Shown: positions 38,228 through 47,362, counted from the stretch's first letter. The stretch is 48,450 bases of DNA from DASUFF01 sp036274695 (GCA_036274695.1 DASUFF010000041.1:1-48450), one strand, 5' to 3'. The notes: generated by a model not told the origin, from the letters alone. Translations and numbers: made by a program.

Positions 38228-39451
38228 ATGCCGTTGTTCACTCTGCCGACCAACCTGTTCGCCGCCTCGCAAGCCGTCAACTCCGGCAGTGAGATCTCGC
38301 GCCGTTCCTTTCTCGCCGGCCTGGGCGGTCTTGCCGCCTTGACCATCGCCGGTTGCGGGACTTCGGATTCGGATCCCGACGGCGGCCACCTCGGGGACGG
38401 AGGCCATGGTCCGGACGCCCTTCCTTCGAGCTTTCCGGTCGAGAGCGATTACGCCACGCTGCCTTCCCGCTTCTCCGCGGCCTTGAACGTCGGCAGCGAC
38501 CGGATCGTCGGTTTGGCGACCACGTGTGCCGAACCACAGACGGGGGACCGCAACCACCTCTTCCGTTTCGATCCGGACGCCGCGTTACCGGCGTTGGCCC
38601 AGGACGAGTTTAATTTCGAGGCCCTAGCCGGCCGAAAGCTTTCCAACTTCGTCCGGAGAGGGACGACCAACCGGGCCGTCGTCACCGCAAACGACGGGTT
38701 TTATCAATTGACCTTGGGTTCGACCGCCGCCCCCCGCTTCATCGAATACCCCTCGGGAGTCACCTTCGGCGGAGGAGCCCTGTATCACGGGGCGAGGCTC
38801 TACATCGCCGCCGCGAATCTGGATGAAGCGAGCCTGGCCTACGGCGACGGGAAGATCCTGGTCTACGACCTCGACGGTTCGAATTGGGTCATCGATACGC
38901 CGCCCCTCCAGATCCCGACCTCGCGCCGCAATCCCACGGGCGTCGCGCTGCGCGGCGCAAACGAACTCGTGGTCTTGAACAGCGGCGATTTCAGCCTTTC
39001 TTCGAGGGCCTCGATCGACATCATCCATACCGCGTCGAATACGGTGGCGCGGACGATCCAGCTGGGGGCCTTGACCGCGCAGGTGAGCAGCCAAATCGCG
39101 CTCTCTGCCGACGGGAGAACGGCGGTCATCGGCACGTCGGATCAGTCCGGTCGAGTCCTCTTCGTGGACCTTGAGGCGGGAGAAGTGTCGTCTCCTCTGG
39201 TCCTCGGCGGGACGACCTTTCATTCCAGCGTGAAGATCGATCAGAATCTCGTCTATGTCACCGACTTCGGCGTCGACGACCGGGTTCAGCCAGAAAACAG
39301 CCGCAGCAGCGTTACCGTCTTGAACCTCGCCACCAGGGCCGTGCATCACACCATCAACTTCCTTTTCGGCGCGGCGGGGCTTTCCGAGATTTACGAAGGA
39401 ACGCTCATCCAGTCGGTGCCTTACGGCGCGGTGAGGATCGTGCCGGCGTAA
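38228..39451 (+). CDS. Tat-exported propeller lipoprotein, B12 operon
   Basis: 407 residues. A 23-residue leader precedes a twin-arginine signal SRRSFLAGLGGLAALTIAGC whose end is also a lipobox, so export by Tat and lipid anchoring are both likely. The body is propeller-like (ILVYDLDGSNWVID, GRVLFVDLEAGEVSSP, SSVTVLNLATRAVHH), a second putative substrate-binding propeller in the same operon. Tat export would suggest a protein that must fold, or bind a cofactor, in the cytoplasm first. AGGAGGG precedes the start by a short gap. The 3' end overlaps the convergent dipeptidase gene by 47 bases. Confidence 0.68.
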   Translation: MPLFTLPTNLFAASQAVNSGSEISRRSFLAGLGGLAALTIAGCGTSDSDPDGGHLGDGGHGPDALPSSFPVESDYATLPSRFSAALNVGSDRIVGLATTCAEPQTGDRNHLFRFDPDAALPALAQDEFNFEALAGRKLSNFVRRGTTNRAVVTANDGFYQLTLGSTAAPRFIEYPSGVTFGGGALYHGARLYIAAANLDEASLAYGDGKILVYDLDGSNWVIDTPPLQIPTSRRNPTGVALRGANELVVLNSGDFSLSSRASIDIIHTASNTVARTIQLGALTAQVSSQIALSADGRTAVIGTSDQSGRVLFVDLEAGEVSSPLVLGGTTFHSSVKIDQNLVYVTDFGVDDRVQPENSRSSVTVLNLATRAVHHTINFLFGAAGLSEIYEGTLIQSVPYGAVRIVPA

Positions 39452-40439
39452 GCTGGGCCACCTTCCAGACGCGTTTCATGTAACCGAGGGCGTTGTCGAA
39501 GAGGATCTTGCGTGCGAGGCCTTCGCCGAATTCGTTCACCACGGCGTCGGCCAGTCGCGGCATGCCGGCGTAGTCCTTGACATCCTTGAGAACCATCACT
39601 CCGTTCATGTCGCTTCCGAGGGCGATGGCTTTGGGACCCACGGTGATCAGCCAATGCTCGAGATGGCGGAGGGCGTCGTCGATCGATCCGCCGAACAAGC
39701 CGGGCTTGAGGTAGCCGGGATAGAGAATGAGGCCGACCAGTCCGCCGGAGGCGGCCACGGCGCGGGCCTGGTCGTCGGTCAAGTTCCGCTCGTGATCGCA
39801 GAGAGGTCGGACGCCGCCGTGGGAGTAGAGCAGGGGGGCGCGCGAGGCCTTGGCGACTTCCCAAAAGGCGGCCTCCGAGCAATGGGCGACGTCGACGGCG
39901 ATCCCTTTCAAATTCATCTCCGAAATCAATTCCCGCCCGAAACCGGTCAGCGGCTTTTCCGGCGACCAGCCGGCGTAGAGGGAGGATTCAGCGATGCCGT
40001 TGTTCAGGAAGTGGGTGAGCGTCAGGTAAAAAACGCCGGCCTCCTCGAAGGCGTCGAGATTGAGAAGATTGCCGTCCAAGTGATGCCCGCCCTCGACCGC
40101 CAGCACGGCGGCGATCTTTCCGTCGGCGACGGCCCGGTCGACCTCTTCGGGCGATTTCGCCCGGGCGAACGTTTCCGGATGATCGGCGACCCACAGGTCG
40201 AACAGGCGGATTTGGGCCCGGGCGACCTCGAAACAGTTCCGGAGGGGTAGGCGGTTGACGGCATAGACGCAGGCCACGAAGATTTTCACGCCGCTTTCTT
40301 TCAGGCGCGGGACATCGATGTGGGTCCCGAAGGGCGTGTAGGGGAATCCGCAGGCGGAAGGTAGAGAGCGACCTAGGTCCTTCCGGTAGTAGTACATCGG
40401 GATCAGCGGGTGGGTGTGGATGTCGGCGATGGGGATCAT
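39405..40439 (-). CDS. Membrane-dipeptidase-like M19 metallopeptidase
   Basis: 344 residues of the M19 (renal dipeptidase) amidohydrolase-like family. Likely metal ligands: His8 and His10 (DIHTHP), Glu in LAVEGGHHL, His in DVAHCS, His in YSHGGVRPLCDHERNL, and Asp in ALGSDMNG. The first motif is HxH rather than the HxD of classical members. No signal peptide. Probable substrate a dipeptide or other small amide; not certain. Convergent with the Tat propeller gene. Confidence 0.82.
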   Translation of the reverse strand: MIPIADIHTHPLIPMYYYRKDLGRSLPSACGFPYTPFGTHIDVPRLKESGVKIFVACVYAVNRLPLRNCFEVARAQIRLFDLWVADHPETFARAKSPEEVDRAVADGKIAAVLAVEGGHHLDGNLLNLDAFEEAGVFYLTLTHFLNNGIAESSLYAGWSPEKPLTGFGRELISEMNLKGIAVDVAHCSEAAFWEVAKASRAPLLYSHGGVRPLCDHERNLTDDQARAVAASGGLVGLILYPGYLKPGLFGGSIDDALRHLEHWLITVGPKAIALGSDMNGVMVLKDVKDYAGMPRLADAVVNEFGEGLARKILFDNALGYMKRVWKVAQLTPARSSPRRKAPTG

Positions 40440-40484
40440 CGTCTTGATTCCGCGCGGCGGATCGGGTCAGATAGGAATATCACA

Positions 40485-41018
40485 ATGGACGATCACTGGG
40501 GAACCATTTCGGAATCCGAGCGCGACGACTGGGTGGACGCGGCGGTGGTCCTGCCGGTCTTGAAAGACGGCGGCGAGGACCATCTCATCCTCACCAAGCG
40601 CACCGAGGTCGTGCTCCATCACAAGGGGCAGATTTGTTTTCCGGGGGGAGCGAGGGATCCGGACGATAAGTCCCTGTGGGAGACGGCGCTCCGCGAATGT
40701 CAGGAAGAGATCGGATTGGATCCGTCGCAGGTGACGTTGGTCCGCGAATTGGGCCGTCAATACACGCCGACGGGCTTCCGGGTGACGCCGTTCGTGGCGA
40801 ACATCCGGCCGCCGGTGATCTTCAAACCGAATCCGAACGAGATCGCGACGATTTTTTCGGTCCCCTTTTCGCATTTCCGGGAACGCGGCAATATCCGCAT
40901 CATCCGCCAGAAATGGGAGGGGCGCGAGTTCCTCGACCCACACATCGTCTATCAGGAACACGAAATCTGGGGCGTGACCGGGCGGATCCTCTGCGAATTT
41001 TTCGAGATCACTCCCTGA
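40485..41018 (+). CDS. CoA-pyrophosphatase-type NUDIX hydrolase
   Basis: 177 residues. The NUDIX box spans about 54-78 (GGARDPDDKSLWETALREC then QEEIGLD), and the preceding HHKGQICFPGG is the extra motif of the CoA-diphosphatase (NudL/YeaB, NUDT7/8) subgroup. It would hydrolyse CoA to 4'-phosphopantetheine and 3',5'-ADP. ATG 40485 is preferred over an in-frame GTG at 40410. It ends 11 bases inside the convergent tail-protein gene. Confidence 0.88.
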   Translation: MDDHWGTISESERDDWVDAAVVLPVLKDGGEDHLILTKRTEVVLHHKGQICFPGGARDPDDKSLWETALRECQEEIGLDPSQVTLVRELGRQYTPTGFRVTPFVANIRPPVIFKPNPNEIATIFSVPFSHFRERGNIRIIRQKWEGREFLDPHIVYQEHEIWGVTGRILCEFFEITP

Positions 41019-44000
41019 TCAAGGAGCAGCCTCCGCCGGAGTCGTCCTCGGAGGTCTCCGTCGCGCAAGAGGCGCTGCATCCGTCGCCGTCCGCGGTGTT
41101 TCCGTCGTCACAGGCTTCCCCGCTCTCCACGGCGCCGTTTCCACAGACGGGAGCGTCCGCCTCGGCGGTGGCGTCGAAAAAGGCGCCGAAAACCTCGAAT
41201 TCCGGAACGAAGAGATCTCCGATGGTATTGAGGCCGTCCCAAGCCACCAGGGAGCGGTTATCCGTGACGTTTACGGCGATAGCCGTCGAATTAATGAAAA
41301 AATCGGTGTTGCCGTCGGGACCGATGTGGGTGATCCGGAAATCGTTGGTTCCGATTTCCTCTGCCGTCGCTCCCGCCAGCCTCTGTCCGAAGATCTCGCT
41401 TTCGTCGTCGACCAACGGGTCGATGTCGTCGTCCCCCACCCAGATCACCAAGTATTCGTTGGAAGCCCGGTTGTAGACGACCTTCGCCGAGTTCACACCG
41501 AAGTTGGTTTCTCCGTCCGGACCCGCGTCGCTGATGCGGAAATCGTTTTCGCCCACTTGGTCCTCGGTGGCGGCATCGATGCGTTGGCCGAAGACCTCCA
41601 GCTCGTTGTCCACCAACGGTTCCTCGTCGTCGTCTCCCGTCCAGACGACCAGGTATTCGCCGGCGACGGGATTATAGGCCACGGACGGAAAAATGGCCGA
41701 GAACTGGCTGTCTCCCGACGGACCGGCCGTGCTGATCCGGAAATCGTTGGAGCCGACGGCGGCCCCCGTGTCCCCGGCGAGTCTCTGTCCGTAAATCTCC
41801 CGTTCGAATCCGCCGGGCACGAGGAGGTGATTGGCGTCCCAGACCACGAAATATTCGTTCCGGTCCGGATTGTAGGCCACGTCGGGGGCGCGGGCGGTTT
41901 GAAGCGCGTTTCCGTCGTTACCCGCCTGGCTGATCCGGAAATCGTCGTCTCCCACCGGCGCGCCGGCGGCGCTCAACCGTTGGCCGTAGATCTCGAATTC
42001 GTTGTCGGTCAGGGGCGGCGCTTCGGCGTCGCCGAACCAGACCACGAGGTATTCGTTGTTGACCGAATTATAGGCGACCTTGGGCAGGAAGGCTTGGTAG
42101 ATCGTCTCGAAACCGGGGCCTATTTCCATCTGGCTGACCTGGAAATTACCGCCGACGGGCTTGCCTTCGGCGTCCAGGATCTGTCCGAAGATTTCCGCCC
42201 CGGAGGGGCCGAACTCGAAACTTTGCCAAACCAGCAGATATTGGTTGTCGGTGGAATTATAGGCGAGCGCGGGAAACTGTCCGATGTCGAAATTAGGCAC
42301 GGTCTGGTTGAGATGGAAATCGTTGTCGCCGATCTCGGCGCCGGTGGCGGCATCCAGACGCTGCCCGAAAAAGTCGTTGGAAGGAACGCTGTCGTCGAAG
42401 CCCTTCCAGACGACCAGGAACTCATTGGAAACGGAGTTGTAGGCGGCTGCGGAGGTAAAGGTTCCGAAACCCATATCGCCGTCGGGACCCATATCGCTGA
42501 TCCGGATTTCGTCGACCAGAGAGGCGAAGTTCTTGGGCGGAAGAATCAGGGAGCAACCTCCGCCGGAATCGCCGGAGCCTGAAGTGCCCGCGGTGCCGGC
42601 CGTTCCCGCCGTCGACCCGGCCGTGGAGCCGCCGGCCGTCGCGCCGGATGTGCTTCCGCCTTCGTCCGCGCACGCGGCGCTGCAGCCGTCGCCATCGGCG
42701 GTGTTGCCGTCGTCGCAAGCTTCGCCGGATTCGACGAGACCGTTTCCGCAGCCGGGAGAGACGAAGAACTGGCCGAAAATTTCGGACTCGCCGTCGACCA
42801 GAGGCGCCGTGTCGTCGTCGCCTTCCCAGACGATCAGGAACCCCAGATCGGTGGACACGGGGGTGATCGCCGTATTGTTGACCGCAAAAGCGGCGGTGTC
42901 GTCCGGCCCCATGTCGCTGATGCGGGTGTTGCCTCCTTCGAGGGTACCGTCCGCGGAGACGCGCTGGACAAAGGCCTCGAACTCCTCGTCGATCAGGGGG
43001 TCCGTGTCGTCGTCGCCCAGCCAGACCACCAAATATTCGTTGGAATTTGGGTTGTAACCCACGCCGCCGCAGGCGGCCCGGTAATTGGCGTTGCCGTCCG
43101 GGCCCATGGAGCTGATGCGGAAATCGTTTTTGACGACTCCGCCGGAGGCGTCGAGGACCTGGCCGAAGACTTCGTATTCCTCGTCGACGAAGGGGGCCTC
43201 GTTTCTTTCCCCCGTCCAAGCCACCAAATACTGATCGTCCACGGAGTTCCAGGCCGCCTTCGGGGTCAAGGCCCGGAAGGTCGTGCTCCCGTTCGGTCCG
43301 CCCGCCTCGCTGATGCGGAAGTCGTTGGTTCCCAGAGGGGATCCGTCGGAGGCCTTCAGGCGTTGGCCGAAGATTTCGAACTCGTTGTTCCCGAGGGGCG
43401 CGGCCTGGTCGTCTCCGTACCAGACCACCAAATATTCGTCGTCGGAGGCGTTGTAGGCGACCGAGGGAGACGCGGCGAGGTAGTTCAGGTCCCCGGCGGG
43501 TCCCATGTCGCTGATCTGAAGGACGCTTCCTTGAAGCGATCCGTCGGCGCCGACCCGCTGGCCGGCGATCTCGATCCCGTCCCCGTCCAAGGGAGGAGAG
43601 TCGGAGTTTCCGGACCAAACGACGAGGTATTCGTTGCCCGTCGAGTTGTAGGCGGCGCTGGGAACGGCCACGGTGAAATTGTCGTCCCCGTCGGGATCCA
43701 TAAAGCTGATGCGGATGTTGCCCAAGATGGGATTGCCCGTGGCCGCGTCGACCCTTTGGCCGTACACTTCCTGCTCGCCGCTGACCAAGGGACCGGTGTC
43801 GTCGTCGCCCGCCCAGACGGCGAAGTATTCGTTTTCGACGGAATTGTAGACAACGACCGGGTCCACGGCGGCGTAGTTCGTGTCCCCGTCCGGACCCTGA
43901 AAGCTCAAACGCGTTTCCGAACCGATGGGGTTGCCGGATTCGTCCAGGCGCACGCCGAAGATCTCGAACTCATTGTTCACCAGGGGAGCGGTGTTGTCGT

Positions 44001-44211
44001 CGCCCCTCCAGACCACGTAGAACTCGCGGGCGTTCGGGTTGTAAGTGACCGATGGGTTTCCGGCGCCGAAGTTGCTGTCTCCGTTTGGTCCCATGAAGCT
44101 GATGCGGAAGTCGTTCGACCCGACTTCCTGGGCTTCGAGAGCCGGCGCGAAGGCCGATGTCACGATCGCAAAAGACAAAGCCGCACCGCCTACGTGAGTC
44201 AAAAGACGCAT
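41008..44211 (-). CDS. Secreted 14-repeat double-propeller protein with two GGGCSLI tails
   Basis: 1067 residues from ATG 44211 (GGAGGG before it), with a Sec signal peptide. The protein is two similar halves. Each has seven repeats of about 65 residues (NDFRIS.MGPDGD.NF.A..PSVAYN, NEYLVVW.GDDDT.PLVD.E.EIFGQRLD), a CGNG.VESGEACDDGNTADGDGCSA.C disulfide module of the myxococcal type, and GGGCSLI. The first half ends in an internal GGGCSLI (Cys codon 42553-42555) and continues without a stop; the second ends GGGCSLIRE. Seven repeats per half would make two seven-bladed propellers. This is a fusion of two complete duplicated genes. Confidence 0.8.
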   Translation of the reverse strand: MRLLTHVGGAALSFAIVTSAFAPALEAQEVGSNDFRISFMGPNGDSNFGAGNPSVTYNPNAREFYVVWRGDDNTAPLVNNEFEIFGVRLDESGNPIGSETRLSFQGPDGDTNYAAVDPVVVYNSVENEYFAVWAGDDDTGPLVSGEQEVYGQRVDAATGNPILGNIRISFMDPDGDDNFTVAVPSAAYNSTGNEYLVVWSGNSDSPPLDGDGIEIAGQRVGADGSLQGSVLQISDMGPAGDLNYLAASPSVAYNASDDEYLVVWYGDDQAAPLGNNEFEIFGQRLKASDGSPLGTNDFRISEAGGPNGSTTFRALTPKAAWNSVDDQYLVAWTGERNEAPFVDEEYEVFGQVLDASGGVVKNDFRISSMGPDGNANYRAACGGVGYNPNSNEYLVVWLGDDDTDPLIDEEFEAFVQRVSADGTLEGGNTRISDMGPDDTAAFAVNNTAITPVSTDLGFLIVWEGDDDTAPLVDGESEIFGQFFVSPGCGNGLVESGEACDDGNTADGDGCSAACADEGGSTSGATAGGSTAGSTAGTAGTAGTSGSGDSGGGCSLILPPKNFASLVDEIRISDMGPDGDMGFGTFTSAAAYNSVSNEFLVVWKGFDDSVPSNDFFGQRLDAATGAEIGDNDFHLNQTVPNFDIGQFPALAYNSTDNQYLLVWQSFEFGPSGAEIFGQILDAEGKPVGGNFQVSQMEIGPGFETIYQAFLPKVAYNSVNNEYLVVWFGDAEAPPLTDNEFEIYGQRLSAAGAPVGDDDFRISQAGNDGNALQTARAPDVAYNPDRNEYFVVWDANHLLVPGGFEREIYGQRLAGDTGAAVGSNDFRISTAGPSGDSQFSAIFPSVAYNPVAGEYLVVWTGDDDEEPLVDNELEVFGQRIDAATEDQVGENDFRISDAGPDGETNFGVNSAKVVYNRASNEYLVIWVGDDDIDPLVDDESEIFGQRLAGATAEEIGTNDFRITHIGPDGNTDFFINSTAIAVNVTDNRSLVAWDGLNTIGDLFVPEFEVFGAFFDATAEADAPVCGNGAVESGEACDDGNTADGDGCSASCATETSEDDSGGGCSLIRE

Positions 44212-44281
44212 GATTCCCTCCAAATTTTGGAATTAGACCTAAAAAAATACACTTTTGGGCCGGTTTTCGAAAGGAGATTCG

Positions 44282-44297
44282 CCGGGCGAACGCCCGG
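44282..44297. repeat. Hairpin between the tail-protein and OmpA genes
   Basis: CCGGGC (44282-44287), GAAC, GCCCGG (44292-44297). It lies in the 123-base gap between the OmpA gene and the double-propeller gene, both on the minus strand, and may reduce read-through. Confidence 0.35.
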
Positions 44298-44334
44298 TGA
44301 TCCGAGTGGATATTTTTCGTTCGGGAACCCGAGA

Positions 44335-45741
44335 TTACCGCTTGATCGTCTTTTCCTTCTTTTCCAGAACTTCTTCCTTCTGTTTGATTTCCTGGACCGA
44401 GACGATGTGGAACTCGGTGCGGCGGTTCAAGGCCATGCCTTCCGCCGTCTTGTTGGTGGCGATGGGTTGGAACTCCCCGCGGCCGACGTACTCGAGACGG
44501 TCGGGCTCGACGCCGTATTCGATCAGCTTGTCCTGGACGGCCTTGGCGCGGTTGTTGGAGAGCTTCAAGTTGTAGTCGTCCGAGCCGCGGAAGTCGGTGT
44601 GCCCCTGGACCTGCAGTTTCCGGATGTAGGGCGTGTTCTTCATGATCTCGGCAACGTCCTTCACGATGGGCAGGGATTCCGGCTTGATCGTCCACTTGGC
44701 CGTGTCGAAGTGGATGGGCTGCATGATCTTGATCTCGCCGCCCTCGATCTTGGCGTACTTGTAAACGGTGGTGGTCTTCTCGATGACTTTCGGCGGCTTC
44801 TGCTTGGGCTGATAGGGATGCGCTGTGTAGGTCAGCATGCCGAAGACGCGGTAATCCGGCGTTCCGTACCCGTTGGTGACGCCCAGGCCCGCGCCGACCG
44901 TGGCGTTCAGACGGCTCTGCATGAAGCCTTTGCGCAAGCCGAACAGCCACTCGAGGGGCGAGCGGTTCTCGCGGCTGCCGAAACCGTTCAACGTCGTCGA
45001 TCCGTCCAATTCCGTCAGGGCGTGGAAATCCCAAGGTTTCCAGATGGGCCGCGTGTAGCCGACGCCGTAGAGCAGCTCCTGGCCCACGGAGAGATTCAGA
45101 AGCGTCTCTTTCTCGCGGAAACGGAAACCCAAATTCGCGACGATTTTATTGTCCTCCCATAAGGAGATGTCGTAGGCGCCCTTGAAACCACCGGTCACGT
45201 TCGCGTCTCCCGTGAACTTGGCCGTGGAGCCGGTGGGAAAGGTGATGTAGGGCGTGACGGCCACGCCCATGGCGACGTTGTCCTGCTGCGGATTTCCGTG
45301 CTCCCAAAGGCGGAACTTGGCGGCGATGCCGATGTCGCCGAAGGCGGCGGTGGATTGCCCCACGCTGGTGCCGACGGGCTCGTACTTCATGTTGGGGAAG
45401 AACGGGACGGTCAGGCCGATGGTCACCCAATCGGTGATGCCGAAGGCTCCGTTCAACGTCGTGTTCACATGGTAGTCGATGAGCGAATCGATGCGCGCGC
45501 CGGTGGAGACGAGACCCAATTCCACCGGGTTCTGGGCGAAGCTTAAGCCCAGCCCCAGGCTCCAGGCATGGCGCTGCAGGGTGCGGTGGTCGAGGAGATT
45601 GACCAGGCCGTAACCGTCGAAGTTGGGCTGGAAGTGCTCGGCGTTCAGGGCCTGCGCCCGAACGGGGGCAAGAAGGGCCAAGAGGACGGGCAGGTGATAG
45701 AGGTAGACCTTCAGCTTCTGGAACATCCCCCGATTTTCCAT
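44335..45741 (-). CDS. OmpA-family outer-membrane beta-barrel protein
   Basis: 468 residues. A signal peptide is followed by a beta-barrel (about 35-330, many amphipathic strands with aromatic ends). The OmpA peptidoglycan-binding domain is at about 355-455: IHFDTAKWTIKPES, QVQGHTDFRGS, NLKLSNNRAKAVQDKLIEYGVEPDRLEYVGRGE and LNRRTEFHIV. The Asp and Arg in the latter blocks bind diaminopimelate in known members. It anchors the outer membrane to the cell wall. It lies between two genes for GGCSL-tailed proteins on the same strand. Confidence 0.88.
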   Translation of the reverse strand: MENRGMFQKLKVYLYHLPVLLALLAPVRAQALNAEHFQPNFDGYGLVNLLDHRTLQRHAWSLGLGLSFAQNPVELGLVSTGARIDSLIDYHVNTTLNGAFGITDWVTIGLTVPFFPNMKYEPVGTSVGQSTAAFGDIGIAAKFRLWEHGNPQQDNVAMGVAVTPYITFPTGSTAKFTGDANVTGGFKGAYDISLWEDNKIVANLGFRFREKETLLNLSVGQELLYGVGYTRPIWKPWDFHALTELDGSTTLNGFGSRENRSPLEWLFGLRKGFMQSRLNATVGAGLGVTNGYGTPDYRVFGMLTYTAHPYQPKQKPPKVIEKTTTVYKYAKIEGGEIKIMQPIHFDTAKWTIKPESLPIVKDVAEIMKNTPYIRKLQVQGHTDFRGSDDYNLKLSNNRAKAVQDKLIEYGVEPDRLEYVGRGEFQPIATNKTAEGMALNRRTEFHIVSVQEIKQKEEVLEKKEKTIKR

Positions 45742-45766
45742 AATTCGTTCCTGTTTATTGAAGATG

Positions 45767-45794
45767 GTAGGGGCGATTCATGAATCGCCCCTAC
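45767..45794. repeat. Perfect 28-base palindrome at a gene end
   Basis: GTAGGGGCGATTCA (45767-45780) directly followed by its reverse complement TGAATCGCCCCTAC (45781-45794), a complete palindrome with no loop. Short GTAGGGGCG-type palindromes are dispersed repeats in many genomes. The TAG stop of the tail protein (45791-45793) lies inside it. Confidence 0.8.
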
Positions 45795-47362
45795 GGATTT
45801 CGCACGAGCGAGCAGCCCCCGAATCCGCTTCCCTGGATCTGCACGTTTTGCCCGCTGTTGGGAACGCTGACGTCGGGGTCCAATCCGTCGCCGGGGAAGA
45901 GGGGATCGTGTCCGGCGCCGACTTCCTCGCCGTCCGAGGCCCCGTCTCCGTCCGAATCGGGATTCAAGGGATCGGTGCCGATGTCGCCCTCGTCACCGTC
46001 GGGCAGTCCGTCGTTGTCGCTGTCCGGGTCGCGGTAGTCCGGAATGCCGTCTCCGTCCGTATCCGTCGGCTGGCCGCAATTCGCCGCGCTCGGGCCGCCT
46101 TCCTCCGCGTCGGTCCGGCCGTCCCCGTCGCTGTCCAAGTCCCGGAAATCGTCCGTCCCGTCGCCGTCCGTGTCCGGTAACTCGTTTCCGTGCACGCAGC
46201 CGTCGCCGTTGCCGCCCGGATAGTTGCCGCCCTGGTCGATGGTATCGAACTCGGAAGGCGAGATCGTGTGATCCCCGTCGCCGTCGAAAGGCGCCGTGTT
46301 GCCTTCCCAGATGTCGCAGATGCCGTCGTTATCCGTATCCGTGTCGAGATAGTCCGGAAGCCCGTCGGCGTCCTGGTCGTTCGGCGTAAAGGCGTCGTTG
46401 CTGTCGATGTCCCCGTCCCCGTCGATGTCCTGGCCGGAGGCGGCGGCCTCGGCGGGGCTCAAGTCGCAGCTGCCGTCGCCGTCGTTGCCGTCCAAGTCCT
46501 CTTCCGTTACGTCCGGAATGCCGTCGTTGTCGCTGTCGGGGTCCACGTGGTTGGGAAGGTCATCGCCGTCGTCGTCGAAGAAGTCCTTGATCGGGAAGAA
46601 GGCCAGGACTTCCTCGTCGCCGACGCCGTCGTCGCCCAAGCTGCCGGCCTTGAAGGCGAGCCCGATGTCGGCGTCCGGGTTATCCGGCGGGATCGAGATG
46701 AAACCCGGGAGCTGGGAAAAAGCCGTGACGGTGAATTCCAGGTGCGGGGCGCCCGCGCTGGGAGAGACGAAGACGGAGCTGCCGCCGCTGGTGGCGACGG
46801 CGGGGCCGTAATAGGCCGCCGAGAACGAGGCGTTGATGCTCAAGGGCGGTTGCGCCACCTCGCTCACCCGGAAACCTCCGGGGAGCTGCTGGCTGTCGGT
46901 CACGCCCGCGACGACTTCGGGCGTATCGCCTAGGTTCGTCGAATCGCCGTCGAAGTCGAAGATCAGGGCGAAATATTCCTCGACGCTCAAGTTCGGAAAG
47001 TCCTGGCCGCCCGCGGTGATCAGCTCGGGACGCGAACCGCCCGGATTGCCGTCTCCATCCACGTCGCCGAAAATACCCAGGGACGCGCCGTTGTCGAAAG
47101 TGCGGACGCCCACGAAGAGAACGTCGGAGGGCTTGTCGTAGACGAAGCAGATCTTCTGGACGTCCCAGCCGCTGATCGTTCCCAGAGGGAAAGTGGCCGG
47201 AACGCCCACGTCCGGAGTGGCCGTGTCGTTGAAACACGCGCTGGGAGGAAAATCGTCGTCGACGTTGCCCGTGAAAGTGACGGCCCACGCGGGTGCGGCA
47301 CAAGTCAGACTGACCAAGGAAGAGAGAAAAAGCAGTTTGGAGCGGCGTAAGAGCGAAGTCAT
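45791..47362 (-). CDS. Secreted TSP3-repeat protein with GGCSLVRNP tail
   Basis: 523 residues with a signal peptide (cut near PAWAV). The N-terminal half (about 25-260) is a beta-rich domain with several Asp/Gly/Asn loops. The C-terminal half is a run of thrombospondin type-3 units (D.DNDGIPD..E.D, DTDGDGIPDYRDPDSDNDGLPD), probable Ca2+-binding. The end is QNVQIQGSGFGGCSLVRNP, a form of the window's tail motif, with two extra residues (NP) encoded in the 45767-45794 palindrome region. It lies 49 bases upstream of the OmpA gene, likely in one operon with it. Confidence 0.78.
   Translation of the reverse strand: MTSLLRRSKLLFLSSLVSLTCAAPAWAVTFTGNVDDDFPPSACFNDTATPDVGVPATFPLGTISGWDVQKICFVYDKPSDVLFVGVRTFDNGASLGIFGDVDGDGNPGGSRPELITAGGQDFPNLSVEEYFALIFDFDGDSTNLGDTPEVVAGVTDSQQLPGGFRVSEVAQPPLSINASFSAAYYGPAVATSGGSSVFVSPSAGAPHLEFTVTAFSQLPGFISIPPDNPDADIGLAFKAGSLGDDGVGDEEVLAFFPIKDFFDDDGDDLPNHVDPDSDNDGIPDVTEEDLDGNDGDGSCDLSPAEAAASGQDIDGDGDIDSNDAFTPNDQDADGLPDYLDTDTDNDGICDIWEGNTAPFDGDGDHTISPSEFDTIDQGGNYPGGNGDGCVHGNELPDTDGDGTDDFRDLDSDGDGRTDAEEGGPSAANCGQPTDTDGDGIPDYRDPDSDNDGLPDGDEGDIGTDPLNPDSDGDGASDGEEVGAGHDPLFPGDGLDPDVSVPNSGQNVQIQGSGFGGCSLVRNP

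Noticed and set aside
41326..45162. Long open frames opposite the double-propeller and OmpA genes
   Set aside because: Their sequence is the reverse reading of the repeated units; no start signals or known domains.
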